DNA from: an uncultured Clostridium sp.
GTDB taxonomy: Bacteria > Bacillota > Clostridia > Lachnospirales > Lachnospiraceae
Direction: 5' to 3'
DNA length: 64,000 nucleotides
Assembly: GCA_900538475.1 (NCBI GenBank)
Contig: UPYT01000003.1
Coordinates: 92,010 to 156,009, forward strand
Shown: piece after piece, positions 52,043-60,630 of the stretch
Numbering within the stretch: the first letter of the stretch is position 1
Layout of the letters: each line of letters opens with the position of its first letter
Notes under the pieces: generated by a model
Database searches by the model: none
What the model was told of the DNA's origin: nothing
What the model saw: only the letters and a program-made list of their open reading frames with translations
Position numbers and translations under genes: made by a program

Positions 52043-52193
52043 TAACTATTCAGGACGGCGGGAGAACTGGAAGAAAAATCAGTGTCAAGCTTGCTTGTAA
52101 GAGGATTTTTCTTCCAGTTCTGACATCGGAGGAATCTCCGATGCTTCTTGTTCGGCCTTGCTGGACAAGAAGATGGCCCGTTCTGAACAATTA
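52043..52193. repeat. Dispersed palindromic element, family A, long copy
   Basis: The ends TAACTATTCAGGACGGC (52043-52059) and GGCCCGTTCTGAACAATTA (52175-52193) are inverted. Nested hairpins inside: a perfect 17-bp stem (52064-52080 with 52104-52120), ATCGGAG/CTCCGAT (52125-52142) and CTTCTTG/CAAGAAG (52144-52172). Compared with the reverse complement of 11653-11735 it carries one extra internal hairpin. It fills almost the whole gap between the lipoprotein gene and xpt. Confidence 0.8.
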
Positions 52194-52219
52194 TATATAA
52201 AATAATATGGGGGTACTCT

Positions 52220-52807
52220 ATGGAGCTGCTTAAAGAGAGAATCCGCAAAGATGGAAAGATTAAGGCGGGTAATGTACTGAAGGTTGACAGTTTTCTGAAT
52301 CATCAGATGGATACGGACCTGTTTCAGGAGATTGGAAAAGAGTTTAAACGGCGCTTTTCTGATGTGGAGATCAATAAAATTCTGACGATTGAGGCATCGG
52401 GGATCGGGATTGCCTGTGTAGTTGCACAGCAGTTTCATGTGCCAGTTGTATTTGCAAAGAAGAACCAGACAAAGAATATTGCCGGAGATGTGTATACCAG
52501 CAAGGTGGAATCCTATACGCATGGAAGAACCTATGATATTATTGTATCCAAGGAATTTCTGGGAAAAGGAGACAAGGTGCTTCTGATTGATGATTTTCTG
52601 GCAAACGGCAAGGCTTTGGAGGGACTGGCAAGTCTGGTGAAGGATTCTGGTGCAGAGCTGGTTGGAGCTGGTATTGTGATTGAAAAAGGCTTTCAGGTAG
52701 GCGGAGATCTGCTTCGGAAGCAGGGAATTCGTCTGGAGTCTCTGGCAATTGTGGAGAGTATGGATGAGGAGAGCGGAGAGATTGTATTCCGCGATGATAA
52801 GGTGTGA
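52220..52807 (+). CDS. xpt: Xanthine phosphoribosyltransferase
   Basis: Purine salvage enzyme converting xanthine to XMP with PRPP. The 195-residue product starts MELLKERIRKDGKIKAGNVL and has ILTIEASGIGIACVVAQQF and the PRPP motif VLLIDDFLANGKALEGL, as in Bacillus Xpt. The upstream gap is filled by the repeat at 52043-52193 and shows none of the conserved purine-riboswitch core, which is usual for xpt in Firmicutes. Its stop overlaps the GTG of the next gene (GTGA). Confidence 0.95.
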   Translation: MELLKERIRKDGKIKAGNVLKVDSFLNHQMDTDLFQEIGKEFKRRFSDVEINKILTIEASGIGIACVVAQQFHVPVVFAKKNQTKNIAGDVYTSKVESYTHGRTYDIIVSKEFLGKGDKVLLIDDFLANGKALEGLASLVKDSGAELVGAGIVIEKGFQVGGDLLRKQGIRLESLAIVESMDEESGEIVFRDDKV

Positions 52808-53592
52808 ACAGGAAAGCATTATTTTTTGACATTGACGGAACCTTGCTGAGTGAGATTACCAGACAGGTACCGGAAAGCACCAAAGAGGCTTTACGGATTG
52901 CCCGTTCCCTGGGACATTTGGTATTTGTAAATACAGGGCGTTCCTATGGCTCGCTGGGGCCAATTAAGGGCATGCTGGAGGTGGATGGCTGGCTTTGTGG
53001 CTGTGGCACCTATGTGGAGGCTCAGGGACGGGAATTATATCACCGGGCAATGCCTCAGGAGCAGGTCAAAAAGATCTGCAGAGCCATGGAGGCAGCTGAT
53101 GTGGACGGAATTCTGGAAGGACGGGACGGCTGTTATCTGGGCAGCCCGGAGAGTCGTTTTCCCGAAGGACGCAGACTTCGCCAGTCTATGAAGGCATTTA
53201 TCCGTTCTACAGACTGGAACCAGGAGTGCGGGACGGTAGAAAAGTTCTGTGTTCTGGCCGATGAAAAAAGTGATAAGGCTGGATTCTTCCGAAGCCTGGG
53301 ACTGGAGATTCAGGTGATTGATCGGGGAGACGGATTCTATGAGTGCGTTCCAGAGGGACACAGCAAGGCTTCTGCTATTGACATTATTCTGAAGGAATAT
53401 GGGCTGAAGCTGACAGATGCTTATGTATTTGGAGACAGCACCAATGATCTGGCTATGTTTGAGCATGTGCCTAATGCCATTGTTATGGGACATCATAGCC
53501 GGGAGTTGGAACCTTACGCCAGCTTTTTTACAAAGACAGTAGAACAGGACGGCATCTGGTACGCCATGGAGAAGCTGGGGCTGCTGGAATAG
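52804..53592 (+). CDS. Cof-type HAD-family hydrolase
   Basis: HAD phosphatase with a C2 cap, 262 residues. Motif I is LFFDIDGTLLSE, motif II VFVNTGRS, and motifs III/IV are in KASAIDIILKEYG and YVFGDSTNDLAMFEHV. GTG 52804 overlaps the xpt stop by 4 bases, indicating coupling. Substrates of Cof-type members are small sugar or nucleotide phosphates; coupling with xpt hints at nucleotide or PRPP-related metabolism, which is inference. Confidence 0.92.
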   Translation: MNRKALFFDIDGTLLSEITRQVPESTKEALRIARSLGHLVFVNTGRSYGSLGPIKGMLEVDGWLCGCGTYVEAQGRELYHRAMPQEQVKKICRAMEAADVDGILEGRDGCYLGSPESRFPEGRRLRQSMKAFIRSTDWNQECGTVEKFCVLADEKSDKAGFFRSLGLEIQVIDRGDGFYECVPEGHSKASAIDIILKEYGLKLTDAYVFGDSTNDLAMFEHVPNAIVMGHHSRELEPYASFFTKTVEQDGIWYAMEKLGLLE

Positions 53593-53683
53593 CCGCAAAC
53601 ACCTGCGGAAGGGAATGCGGTTCACTTCTGCGGCAAGGACAATCAAAGGCAGATATGCCGGAGCAGAAACAGGAGAGATGAGA

Positions 53684-53716
53684 AAACAGCCGTGACGAAA
53701 GAAGCGGCTGTTTTTG
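53684..53716 (+). terminator. Intrinsic terminator of xpt-HAD
   Basis: AACAGCCG (53685-53692) pairs with CGGCTGTT (53705-53712) and is followed by TTTTTG. It lies 92 bases after the HAD gene and before hemC. Confidence 0.8.
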
Positions 53717-53759
53717 TCATCTAACAGGAAAAACAGCAGAAAGGTTGACAGATTAGAAA

Positions 53760-56225
53760 ATGAAACTGCGAATTGGAACCAGAAAAAGTAAGCTTGCAAT
53801 GATACAGACAGAGATTGTGAGAGATGCTATTTTACGAAAATTTCCGGAAACAGAGATCGAGATGGTGCCAATGAGTACCAAAGGAGATTTGATTCTGGAT
53901 CGTTCTCTTACAAGCTTTGGAGGGAAAGGCGTTTTTACAGGCGAACTGGAGACAGCACTTCTGGATGGAGAGATTGATATGGCGGTTCACAGCGCTAAGG
54001 ATATGCCTATGGAATTTCCAGAAGGACTTTGTATTGGTGCGGTACTTGAAAGGGAAGAGGCGGCAGATGTGCTGGTTACTTTAGACGGCACTCCAGCAGA
54101 AAAGCTTCCGGCTGGCAGTGTGATCGGAACCAGCAGTCTTCGCAGACAGCTGCAGATTCGCGCAGTGAATCCGGGCGTGGAGGTTAAGCTTCTGCGGGGA
54201 AACGTACAGACCAGAATAGAAAAGCTGCGCCGGGGGGAGTACGATGGAATTCTTTTGGCAGCGGCTGGACTTGTGCGTTTAGGTTTGGATAAGGAAGAAG
54301 GCCTACATTTGGAATATTTGGATAAACACAGCTTTGTCCCAGCGGCTGGTCAGGGCATTTTGGCAGCAGAGGTACGCAGAGAGGATCAGAAAGAGGGCGG
54401 TCGGCTGGAAATGATGCTGAAAAGCATTCATTCAGAAATTGCAGCTGCAGAGCTTTTTGCAGAACGGGAATTTCTGCGGATTCTGGAAGGCGGCTGCAAT
54501 GCTCCTTGTGGCGCCTGGTGTAGGATTCATGAGAAAACGATGATGATGACAGCTATGTACGCAAGAGATGGGATTCATCCGGTGATTTTTGAAGAAAAGC
54601 TGATTGTGGAAGAAGAAAAAGCTCAATGGAAGGCAGATAAGGCGCTGGAATGGGAACAGGAAGAGCCTTTTTCAGGAGGGCTTATAGAGACTGCCGGGAG
54701 GCTGGCAGAGAGGCTGGCAGCGCGCCTTCAGTACAAGCCGGTTTACCTGGTTGGAGCTGGTCCGGGAGATGGAGGTCTGATTACCAGGAAAGGGCTGGAA
54801 TGCCTGCGTCAGGCTGATGTAGTGGTGTATGACAATCTGATTTCCGGTTCTCTGCTAAACGAGGCAAGGCTGGATGCAGAGCTGATTTATGCAGGAAAAC
54901 GCTCTGGAAAGCATTCTATGAGACAGGAACAGATTCAGCAGATTCTGGTGGAAAAAGCAATGGAAGGAAAAAGCGTTGTACGTCTGAAGGGCGGCGATCC
55001 TTACATTTTTGGAAGAGGCGGTGAGGAGGCTCTGGCGCTTAGAGAACAGGGAATTCCGTATGAGGTGATACCGGGAGTATCATCAGTATACAGTGTTCCG
55101 GCTTATAGCGGAATCCCTGTAACACATAGAGAGGTAGCATCTTCTTTCCATGTAATAACAGGGCATGAGGGAGACGGAAAGCAGACAGCTTCTGTGGATT
55201 ACCGGATCCTGGCAAAGGAAGAGGGGACTCTGGTATTTCTCATGGGCCTTGGACATCTTCGGTTTATTGCAGAGCAGCTGATCAAATACGGAAAAGATCC
55301 GGCCACACCGGCAGCAGTGATTGAAAACGGAACCACGGCAAAGCAGAAAAAAGCAGTGTCAGATTTGGCACACATTGAAGCTGCGGTGAGAGAAAAGGGA
55401 CTGTCTACACCGGCGCTTATTATTATTGGTGAGGCAGTGGAAATGGAATCCCGATTAGACTGGTTCGGCAGAGGAGCCTTAGCAGGAAAACGGATTTTGA
55501 TAACAGGGACTCGCCATATGGTATCAGAACTGGAAGCGGAACTGAAGCCTCTTGGTGCAGAATGTGTAGCAGTGAGTCTTATTGAAAGCCGTCCACTCTG
55601 GACGAAGGAAACGGCAGCTGCCTTAAAAAATGTGGCCCAGTATGGTTGGTTGGTATTTACCAGCAGAAATGGAGTCGATCTGTTTTTCCAGATGATGAGA
55701 CAGATGGGGCAGGATCTGCGGACTCTGATGCATGTGAAGTTTGCAGCAATTGGAAGAGGAACGGCGGAGGAACTTTTCAAGCATGGATTTATCTGTGACT
55801 TTGTGCCGGGAAATTTTTCCGGAACAGGTCTGGCGAAGGAGTGGATCCCTGAGTTGAAAAAAACAGATCGGGTTTTAATACTTCGGGCGAAGAATGGCTC
55901 TCCTGTTCTTCCTCAGGAACTGGAAAAGGCAGGAATTCCCTTTACAGATGCGCCTGTGTATGAGACCTGGACAGATTGGCGGCGCCAGGAGGAGCTGAAC
56001 CGTTTGGCAGAAACGGTAGACTATGTGGTTCTGGCCAGCAGTTCTGCGGCTCATGCGATGAAGCAGATGCTTCGCAGGAGACTTCCGGAGTCCGCCAGGG
56101 TGATTGCTATTGGGCCGGTTACTGCAGAAACAGCAGAGAATCTGGGAATTCATGTGGATTTGGAAGCGAGGGAATATACTGCAGCAGGAATTGCAGCAGC
56201 GCTTTTGGAGGATGTTTCACGATGA
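53760..56225 (+). CDS. Fused HemC-CobA-HemD tetrapyrrole enzyme
   Basis: One 821-residue protein covers three consecutive steps toward precorrin-2. Residues 1-320 are porphobilinogen deaminase (MKLRIGTRKSKLA, VHSAKDMP, GTSSLRRQ, and the dipyrromethane-binding Cys246 in GGCNAPCG). Residues about 323-570 are uroporphyrinogen-III C-methyltransferase (YLVGAGPGDGGLITRKG, VRLKGGDPYIFGRGGEE). Residues about 575-821 are uroporphyrinogen-III synthase (ILITGTRH, VFTSRNGV, TDRVLILRAKNG, VLASSSAAHAM). HemC-to-HemD adjacency is common, but the triple fusion is found only in some Firmicutes. sirC overlaps its stop, pointing to sirohaem or cobalamin rather than haem. Confidence 0.94.
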   Translation: MKLRIGTRKSKLAMIQTEIVRDAILRKFPETEIEMVPMSTKGDLILDRSLTSFGGKGVFTGELETALLDGEIDMAVHSAKDMPMEFPEGLCIGAVLEREEAADVLVTLDGTPAEKLPAGSVIGTSSLRRQLQIRAVNPGVEVKLLRGNVQTRIEKLRRGEYDGILLAAAGLVRLGLDKEEGLHLEYLDKHSFVPAAGQGILAAEVRREDQKEGGRLEMMLKSIHSEIAAAELFAEREFLRILEGGCNAPCGAWCRIHEKTMMMTAMYARDGIHPVIFEEKLIVEEEKAQWKADKALEWEQEEPFSGGLIETAGRLAERLAARLQYKPVYLVGAGPGDGGLITRKGLECLRQADVVVYDNLISGSLLNEARLDAELIYAGKRSGKHSMRQEQIQQILVEKAMEGKSVVRLKGGDPYIFGRGGEEALALREQGIPYEVIPGVSSVYSVPAYSGIPVTHREVASSFHVITGHEGDGKQTASVDYRILAKEEGTLVFLMGLGHLRFIAEQLIKYGKDPATPAAVIENGTTAKQKKAVSDLAHIEAAVREKGLSTPALIIIGEAVEMESRLDWFGRGALAGKRILITGTRHMVSELEAELKPLGAECVAVSLIESRPLWTKETAAALKNVAQYGWLVFTSRNGVDLFFQMMRQMGQDLRTLMHVKFAAIGRGTAEELFKHGFICDFVPGNFSGTGLAKEWIPELKKTDRVLILRAKNGSPVLPQELEKAGIPFTDAPVYETWTDWRRQEELNRLAETVDYVVLASSSAAHAMKQMLRRRLPESARVIAIGPVTAETAENLGIHVDLEAREYTAAGIAAALLEDVSR

Positions 56226-56671
56226 CAGAATATCCGTATTTTCCATTGTTTGTGAATCTTTCCGGAAAGAAAATTTTGATTGTAGGAGCTGGAAGCATTG
56301 CGCTGAGAAGGGCAGAGGCGCTGTCTCCTTTTGGCGCAGAGCTGATGGTCACTGCGCCTGAGGGCCGTCCGGAGATGGAAAAGCTGGCGGCGGTTTGGAA
56401 CCGCCGCCGGTTTCAGGAAGAGGATCTGGAGGGGGCGGTTCTGGTTCTGGCTGCTACGGATGACAAAGAGCTGAACAGCCTTGTGGCAGAGCTGTGCCGG
56501 GAACGGGGAATTCCGGTAAACAGCTGCAGCGACAGGACACAGTGTGATTTTTATTTTCCAGGAATTGCAAGAAGAGAAAATCTGGTAATTGGAGTCACTG
56601 CCTCAGGAAAGGATCACCGTCTTGCAGCTACGGTCGCCGGACAGCTTCGAAAATGGCTGTCCGGCTGGTGA
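56222..56671 (+). CDS. sirC: Precorrin-2 dehydrogenase / sirohydrochlorin ferrochelatase-like (short form)
   Basis: NAD-dependent oxidation of precorrin-2 to sirohydrochlorin. Its ATG lies in the ATGA overlap with the fused gene. The protein opens YPYFPLFVNLSGKKILIVGAGSIALRRAEAL, the NAD-binding fold, and has VLAATDDKELN and GIPVNSCSDRTQCDFYFPGI. At 149 residues it has only the N-terminal domain of CysG/Met8-type enzymes, as in clostridial SirC, so a separate chelatase is needed. Confidence 0.9.
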   Translation: MTEYPYFPLFVNLSGKKILIVGAGSIALRRAEALSPFGAELMVTAPEGRPEMEKLAAVWNRRRFQEEDLEGAVLVLAATDDKELNSLVAELCRERGIPVNSCSDRTQCDFYFPGIARRENLVIGVTASGKDHRLAATVAGQLRKWLSGW

Positions 56672-56690
56672 TTATTTTGGGGGCTGGATT

Positions 56691-56819
56691 GGTTTTAGAC
56701 AGCGCCTGCAGAAAAACATTGACTTTATAAAAAAAATCGATACAATAAAAACAACGAATCGAAAACAGGCCGCTGAAATTGGAAGATTTCAACGGCCTGG
56801 ATGCGGTTTTAGACAGCGC
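56691..56819 (+). repeat. Direct repeat pair flanking the MFS promoter, with internal hairpin
   Basis: GGTTTTAGACAGCGC occurs at 56691-56705 and again at 56805-56819. Between them lie a promoter (TTGACT 56719-56724, 16 bases, TACAAT 56741-56746) and an AGGCCG...CGGCCT hairpin with inner GAAAT/ATTTC pairs (56767-56798). No T-run follows. The arrangement could be a regulatory leader or operator pair for the MFS gene. Confidence 0.6.
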
Positions 56820-56870
56820 TTTGTTCAGCATCGCTGTCAAGATTGTTAGAAAAAGTGGAAAGGAAAGAGA

Positions 56871-58139
56871 ATGAGTACAAAAAACAAAAGATGGATTTAT
56901 GCTGCAGTAGGTGTTATGGTGCTGCTGCTGGCGGGAATGGTTTATGCATGGAGTGTTTTGTCTTCACCGATAGGGGCTTATTTTCCAGAGTGGAGTAAGG
57001 CGCAGCTGTCTCTTACTTTTACCATCTGCATGGGATTTTTCTGTGTAGGCGGTTTTCTGGGAGGTCTGGCAAATAAAAAAATAAACGTAAAGCTTCATGT
57101 ATGGGCTTCAGGAGTTGTTTTCTTTGTGGGCTTTTTTATCGCATCCAGGGCTCAGAGTCCGGCTGTGCTTTATCTGGGTTATGGAGTGCTTTGCGGTTTT
57201 GCCTCTGGTCTGGTGTACAATGCGGTTATGAGTACAATTTCCGGCTGGTTTCCGGATAAACAGGGGCTGGTTTCCGGTTTACTTCTTATGGGATTTGGAA
57301 TCAGCAGCTTTATTGTGGGAAAGATCTATCAGGCAGTAACTCCTTCCGGAGTTGGAATTGATGCATGGAGAAATTCCTTTTTCATGTTCGGTATCATTAT
57401 TCTGGTCGTTATGGCTGTCAGCGGCTTTTTCTTTGTAAAGCCGACGAAGCAGGATATAGAGAAAATCCTGGATGGGGAACAGTCAGGAAAATCAAATTCA
57501 GGAAGAAAGACTGCAGCAGGCGCTGAGGCAGAAGCATCTGTGGATATGACAGCAGTGGAGATGGTAAAGACCAGAGCATTCTGGCTGTACTTTGCCTGGG
57601 CAGTTCTGCTGAGTGCTGCCGGACTGGCGCTGATTTCTCAGGCCAGCGGGGTTGCCTCTGAAGTGGGGCAGGGCGTGGAGCCTGGTACGATTGCAACGGT
57701 AGTGGGGCTGATTTCCATATTTAATGGCATAGGCCGTGTAGTATTTGGCGGTATGTATGATAAGGCTGGAAGAAGCCGGACGATGGCGGTGATTACGCTG
57801 GCATTTCTGGTGTCTGTAGGCATCCTGGTTCTGGCTCTTTTACAGCAGAGATTTGCTATTATTGTGGCAGGATTTATCTGTACCGGGTTTTCTTATGGGG
57901 GTATCAATCCTACAAACTCAGCTTTTATCAGTGATTATTTTGGAAGAAAGCATTTTCCGGTAAACTTTTCGATTATAAATATGAATCTTCTGGTATCCTC
58001 TTTTGGAAGTACTATTGCTGGAATCTTATATGACAGAAGCGGTTCCTTTTTAAGCACATTTTTAATGATGATTGGAGCAGCGGCTGCGGCCCTTCTCTGC
58101 AGTGTGATGATTCATAAGCCGGTGAAGAAGAATGAATAA
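56871..58139 (+). CDS. MFS transporter, OFA (oxalate/formate antiporter) family
   Basis: 422 residues with about twelve helices. The first helix region (VMVLLLAGMVYAWSVLSSPI) and FTICMGFFCVGGFLGG, GYGVLCGFASGLVYNAVM and GFSYGGINPTNSAF are typical of OFA-family carriers, which exchange small carboxylates. AAAGGAAAGAG precedes ATG 56871. The substrate is unknown. It overlaps the next transporter gene by 8 bases. Confidence 0.88.
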   Translation: MSTKNKRWIYAAVGVMVLLLAGMVYAWSVLSSPIGAYFPEWSKAQLSLTFTICMGFFCVGGFLGGLANKKINVKLHVWASGVVFFVGFFIASRAQSPAVLYLGYGVLCGFASGLVYNAVMSTISGWFPDKQGLVSGLLLMGFGISSFIVGKIYQAVTPSGVGIDAWRNSFFMFGIIILVVMAVSGFFFVKPTKQDIEKILDGEQSGKSNSGRKTAAGAEAEASVDMTAVEMVKTRAFWLYFAWAVLLSAAGLALISQASGVASEVGQGVEPGTIATVVGLISIFNGIGRVVFGGMYDKAGRSRTMAVITLAFLVSVGILVLALLQQRFAIIVAGFICTGFSYGGINPTNSAFISDYFGRKHFPVNFSIINMNLLVSSFGSTIAGILYDRSGSFLSTFLMMIGAAAAALLCSVMIHKPVKKNE

Positions 58140-59082
58140 GAAAATAAATTTAACAGATATTCGGGTTGTGATGTTTCTGGCAGGCGTGTGCTGTTTCCTC
58201 TGGGGCAGCGCGACACCGGCGATTAAGACGGGATACAGGCTGTTTCAGATCGATTCGACAGACACAAGCTCCATCCTTTTATTTGCCGGGACAAGATTTT
58301 TTCTGGCGGGAATTCTGGTAATTGCCTGGCACAGCCTGACCAGCAGAAAATGGATTCTTCCGCCCAGGGGATCGGCTTTGGCGATTGTGGAGCTGGCTTT
58401 GAGTCAGACCATTCTGCAGTATGTGTTTTTTTATGTAGGGCTTTCCCATGCAACTGGTGTTCATGGCGCGATTATTACGGGAACCAATGTGTTTTTTTCC
58501 ATTTTGTTTGCCAGCCTTGTTTTCCGTTATGAGACGCTGAATGGCAGAAAGCTTGCAGGCTGTCTTCTTGGATTTGCAGGTATTGTGATTGTAAATCTGT
58601 CCGGCTCCGGTTCAGAAGGATTGTTTGATGTTTCTTTTCTGGGAGAGGGCTTTGTGCTGTTGGCGCAGATCTTTTATGCCATATCCAGCGCACTGGTTAA
58701 AAAATATTCCAGGCAGTTTGATGTGGTTATGTTATCTGGCTATCAGTTTATGATTGGCGGACTTTCTCTGATGGTAATTGGCGCAGCCTCTGGGGGAACC
58801 CTGGCAGGAGCGACAGGCCCCTCTGCCTATGTGCTTCTTCTGTATATGGGCTTTCTTTCGGCTGTGGCGTATACCCTGTGGGGTGTTTTGCTAAAGTATA
58901 ATCCAGTCAGCCGTGTGACAATTTTTGGATTTATGAATCCGATGTTTGGCGTTTTGCTTTCTGCGGTATTTCTGGGAGAAAGCGGACAGGCCCTTACCTG
59001 GAATACCCTGGCAGCTCTGATACTGGTGAGTCTTGGAATTTATGTGGTAAACGGCGGGAAAAGCCAGCAGAAACGTGAATAG
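58132..59082 (+). CDS. EamA/DMT-family transporter
   Basis: 316 residues with about ten helices in two EamA repeats. The first repeat starts VVMFLAGVCCFLWGSATPAIKTG; the second has FYAISSALVKKYSRQF and ends GESGQALTWNTLAALILVSLGIYVV. The start overlaps the MFS gene by 8 bases, so the two carriers are co-translated. Export of amino acids or metabolites is the usual role in this family. Confidence 0.88.
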   Translation: MNKKINLTDIRVVMFLAGVCCFLWGSATPAIKTGYRLFQIDSTDTSSILLFAGTRFFLAGILVIAWHSLTSRKWILPPRGSALAIVELALSQTILQYVFFYVGLSHATGVHGAIITGTNVFFSILFASLVFRYETLNGRKLAGCLLGFAGIVIVNLSGSGSEGLFDVSFLGEGFVLLAQIFYAISSALVKKYSRQFDVVMLSGYQFMIGGLSLMVIGAASGGTLAGATGPSAYVLLLYMGFLSAVAYTLWGVLLKYNPVSRVTIFGFMNPMFGVLLSAVFLGESGQALTWNTLAALILVSLGIYVVNGGKSQQKRE

Positions 59083-59126
59083 ACTGAAAAATAAGGAATA
59101 ATAGAAAGACGAGGAATGCATACCCT

Positions 59127-60533
59127 ATGGGATTTCAATTTGATGTAAGTATACCGGCAGTGACAGTGTTTCTTCAGGGACTCATTAGCTTTTTTTCGCC
59201 CTGCGTGCTTCCGCTTCTTCCGCTTTATATCGGCTATCTGTCCGGTGGAACAGGCGTGAGAGGCGAGGATGGGAAAATTCATTATCACCGGGGAAAGGTG
59301 ATAGTAAATACTCTGTTTTTTGTGGTGGGCGTCAGTTTTGCTTTTTTCCTTCTGGGACTGGGAATGACGGCTGTAGGAAGCTTTTTCCATTCCAGTCAGG
59401 CAATGTTTGCCCGGATTGGCGGCGTGCTGATCGTATTTTTTGGTTTGTACCAGCTGGGGATTTTTGGAACTGCCCGGGTTTTGGGGCAGGAACGGCGTCT
59501 TCCATTTCAGCTGGATAAGCTGGCTATGTCACCAGTAACGGCTCTTTTGATGGGATTTACCTTCAGCTTTGCATGGACGCCCTGTGTGGGACCGGCTCTT
59601 ACCAGTGTGCTTTTGATGGCGGCATCTGCCGCATCCAGAATGGCGGGGTTTGTCCTGATAGGCGTATATACTCTTGGATTTGTGCTTCCGTTTCTGGCAG
59701 TAGGCTTGTTTACAACAACTCTGCTGGAGTTTTTCAAAAAGCATCGAGGTGTGGTGCAGTATACAGTAAAAATTGGCGGAATCCTTATGGTTGCCATGGG
59801 ACTGATGATGTTTACAGGGAAGATGAATGACATTACTGGATATCTGTCTCGGGTAACTGCAGGTACAGAACAAAGCGGGGAAGTCCCCAAAATGCCGGGA
59901 GAAGATGGGACAGAAGACGGCGGTGCTGCAAAAGAAAATGCAGATGGGACAGAGGGCGGCAGTGCTGCAAAGGAAAATGCAGATGGAGCAGAAGGTAGCA
60001 GTGCTGCAAAAGAAGGCACTGACGTATCTGAAGATACCGGAGGAGCGGCTTCTGCAGATGAGACGGAGACTGGCTCCACTCTTCCGCCGGCCATTGATTT
60101 TGAATTAAAGGATCAGTACGGCAATACTCACCGGCTGTCGGATTATAAAGGGAAAACGGTGTTTTTGAATTTCTGGGCAACCTGGTGTCCTCCATGTAAG
60201 GCAGAGATGCCGGATATTCAGAAGCTGTATGAAACCTATGATCAGGAAGGCGAGGAGGCTTTGATTGTTCTGGGGGTAGCTGCTCCGGGACAGTGGCAGG
60301 AGCAGGATGAAGAAGGAGTTAAGGCATTTCTGGAAGACAAGGGATATACCTATCCAGTACTGATGGATTCTTCAGGAAATACCTTTCTTCAGTATGGCGT
60401 ATCCTCTTACCCTACAACGTTTATGATTGATCGGGATGGCAATGTATTTGGATATGTTCCGGGGATGCTGTCTTTTGATATGATGGAAAGTATTGTGCAG
60501 CAGACTATGACTGGAGTGAGAAGCGGCGGCTGA
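59127..60533 (+). CDS. CcdA-thioredoxin (TlpA/ResA-like) fusion protein
   Basis: Combines an electron-carrying membrane domain with an external thioredoxin. The N-terminal part (about 1-240) is CcdA-like with six helices and the redox cysteines in FFSPCVLPLLPLY and WTPCVGPALTS. A repetitive linker (about 250-310) follows. The C-terminal domain is TlpA/ResA-like with C354-P-P-C357 (FWATWCPPCKAEMP) and the cis-Pro loop SSYPTTFMIDRDG. Electrons should pass from the cytoplasm through the membrane domain to this external CPPC. Length is 468 residues. A terminator follows. Confidence 0.92.
   Translation: MGFQFDVSIPAVTVFLQGLISFFSPCVLPLLPLYIGYLSGGTGVRGEDGKIHYHRGKVIVNTLFFVVGVSFAFFLLGLGMTAVGSFFHSSQAMFARIGGVLIVFFGLYQLGIFGTARVLGQERRLPFQLDKLAMSPVTALLMGFTFSFAWTPCVGPALTSVLLMAASAASRMAGFVLIGVYTLGFVLPFLAVGLFTTTLLEFFKKHRGVVQYTVKIGGILMVAMGLMMFTGKMNDITGYLSRVTAGTEQSGEVPKMPGEDGTEDGGAAKENADGTEGGSAAKENADGAEGSSAAKEGTDVSEDTGGAASADETETGSTLPPAIDFELKDQYGNTHRLSDYKGKTVFLNFWATWCPPCKAEMPDIQKLYETYDQEGEEALIVLGVAAPGQWQEQDEEGVKAFLEDKGYTYPVLMDSSGNTFLQYGVSSYPTTFMIDRDGNVFGYVPGMLSFDMMESIVQQTMTGVRSGG
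59910..60026 (+). repeat. 39-bp tandem repeat in the CcdA-Trx linker
   Basis: Three 39-base units encode TEDGGAAKENADG, TEGGSAAKENADG and AEGSSAAKEGTDV. The linker is acidic and flexible and joins the membrane and thioredoxin domains; repeat number may vary between strains. Confidence 0.85.
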
Positions 60534-60568
60534 GGCTTTTTAAGTCATAGGATATTGTAAAATGTGGC

Positions 60569-60619
60569 AGTGCCGCTGAAAATCTGTGTAGAATGAGATT
60601 TTCAGCGGTACTGTTTTTT
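60569..60619 (+). terminator. Intrinsic terminator of the CcdA-Trx gene
   Basis: AGTGCCGCTGAAAATCT (60569-60585) pairs with AGATTTTCAGCGGTACT (60596-60612) with one G-T pair, followed by GTTTTTTG. It lies between convergent genes. Confidence 0.9.
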
Positions 60620-60630
60620 GTTAGTTCATG

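Noticed and set aside
53593..53759. Cobalamin riboswitch ahead of the HemC-CobA-HemD gene
   Set aside because: Only about 40 bases lie between the upstream terminator and the start codon; no B12-box is visible.
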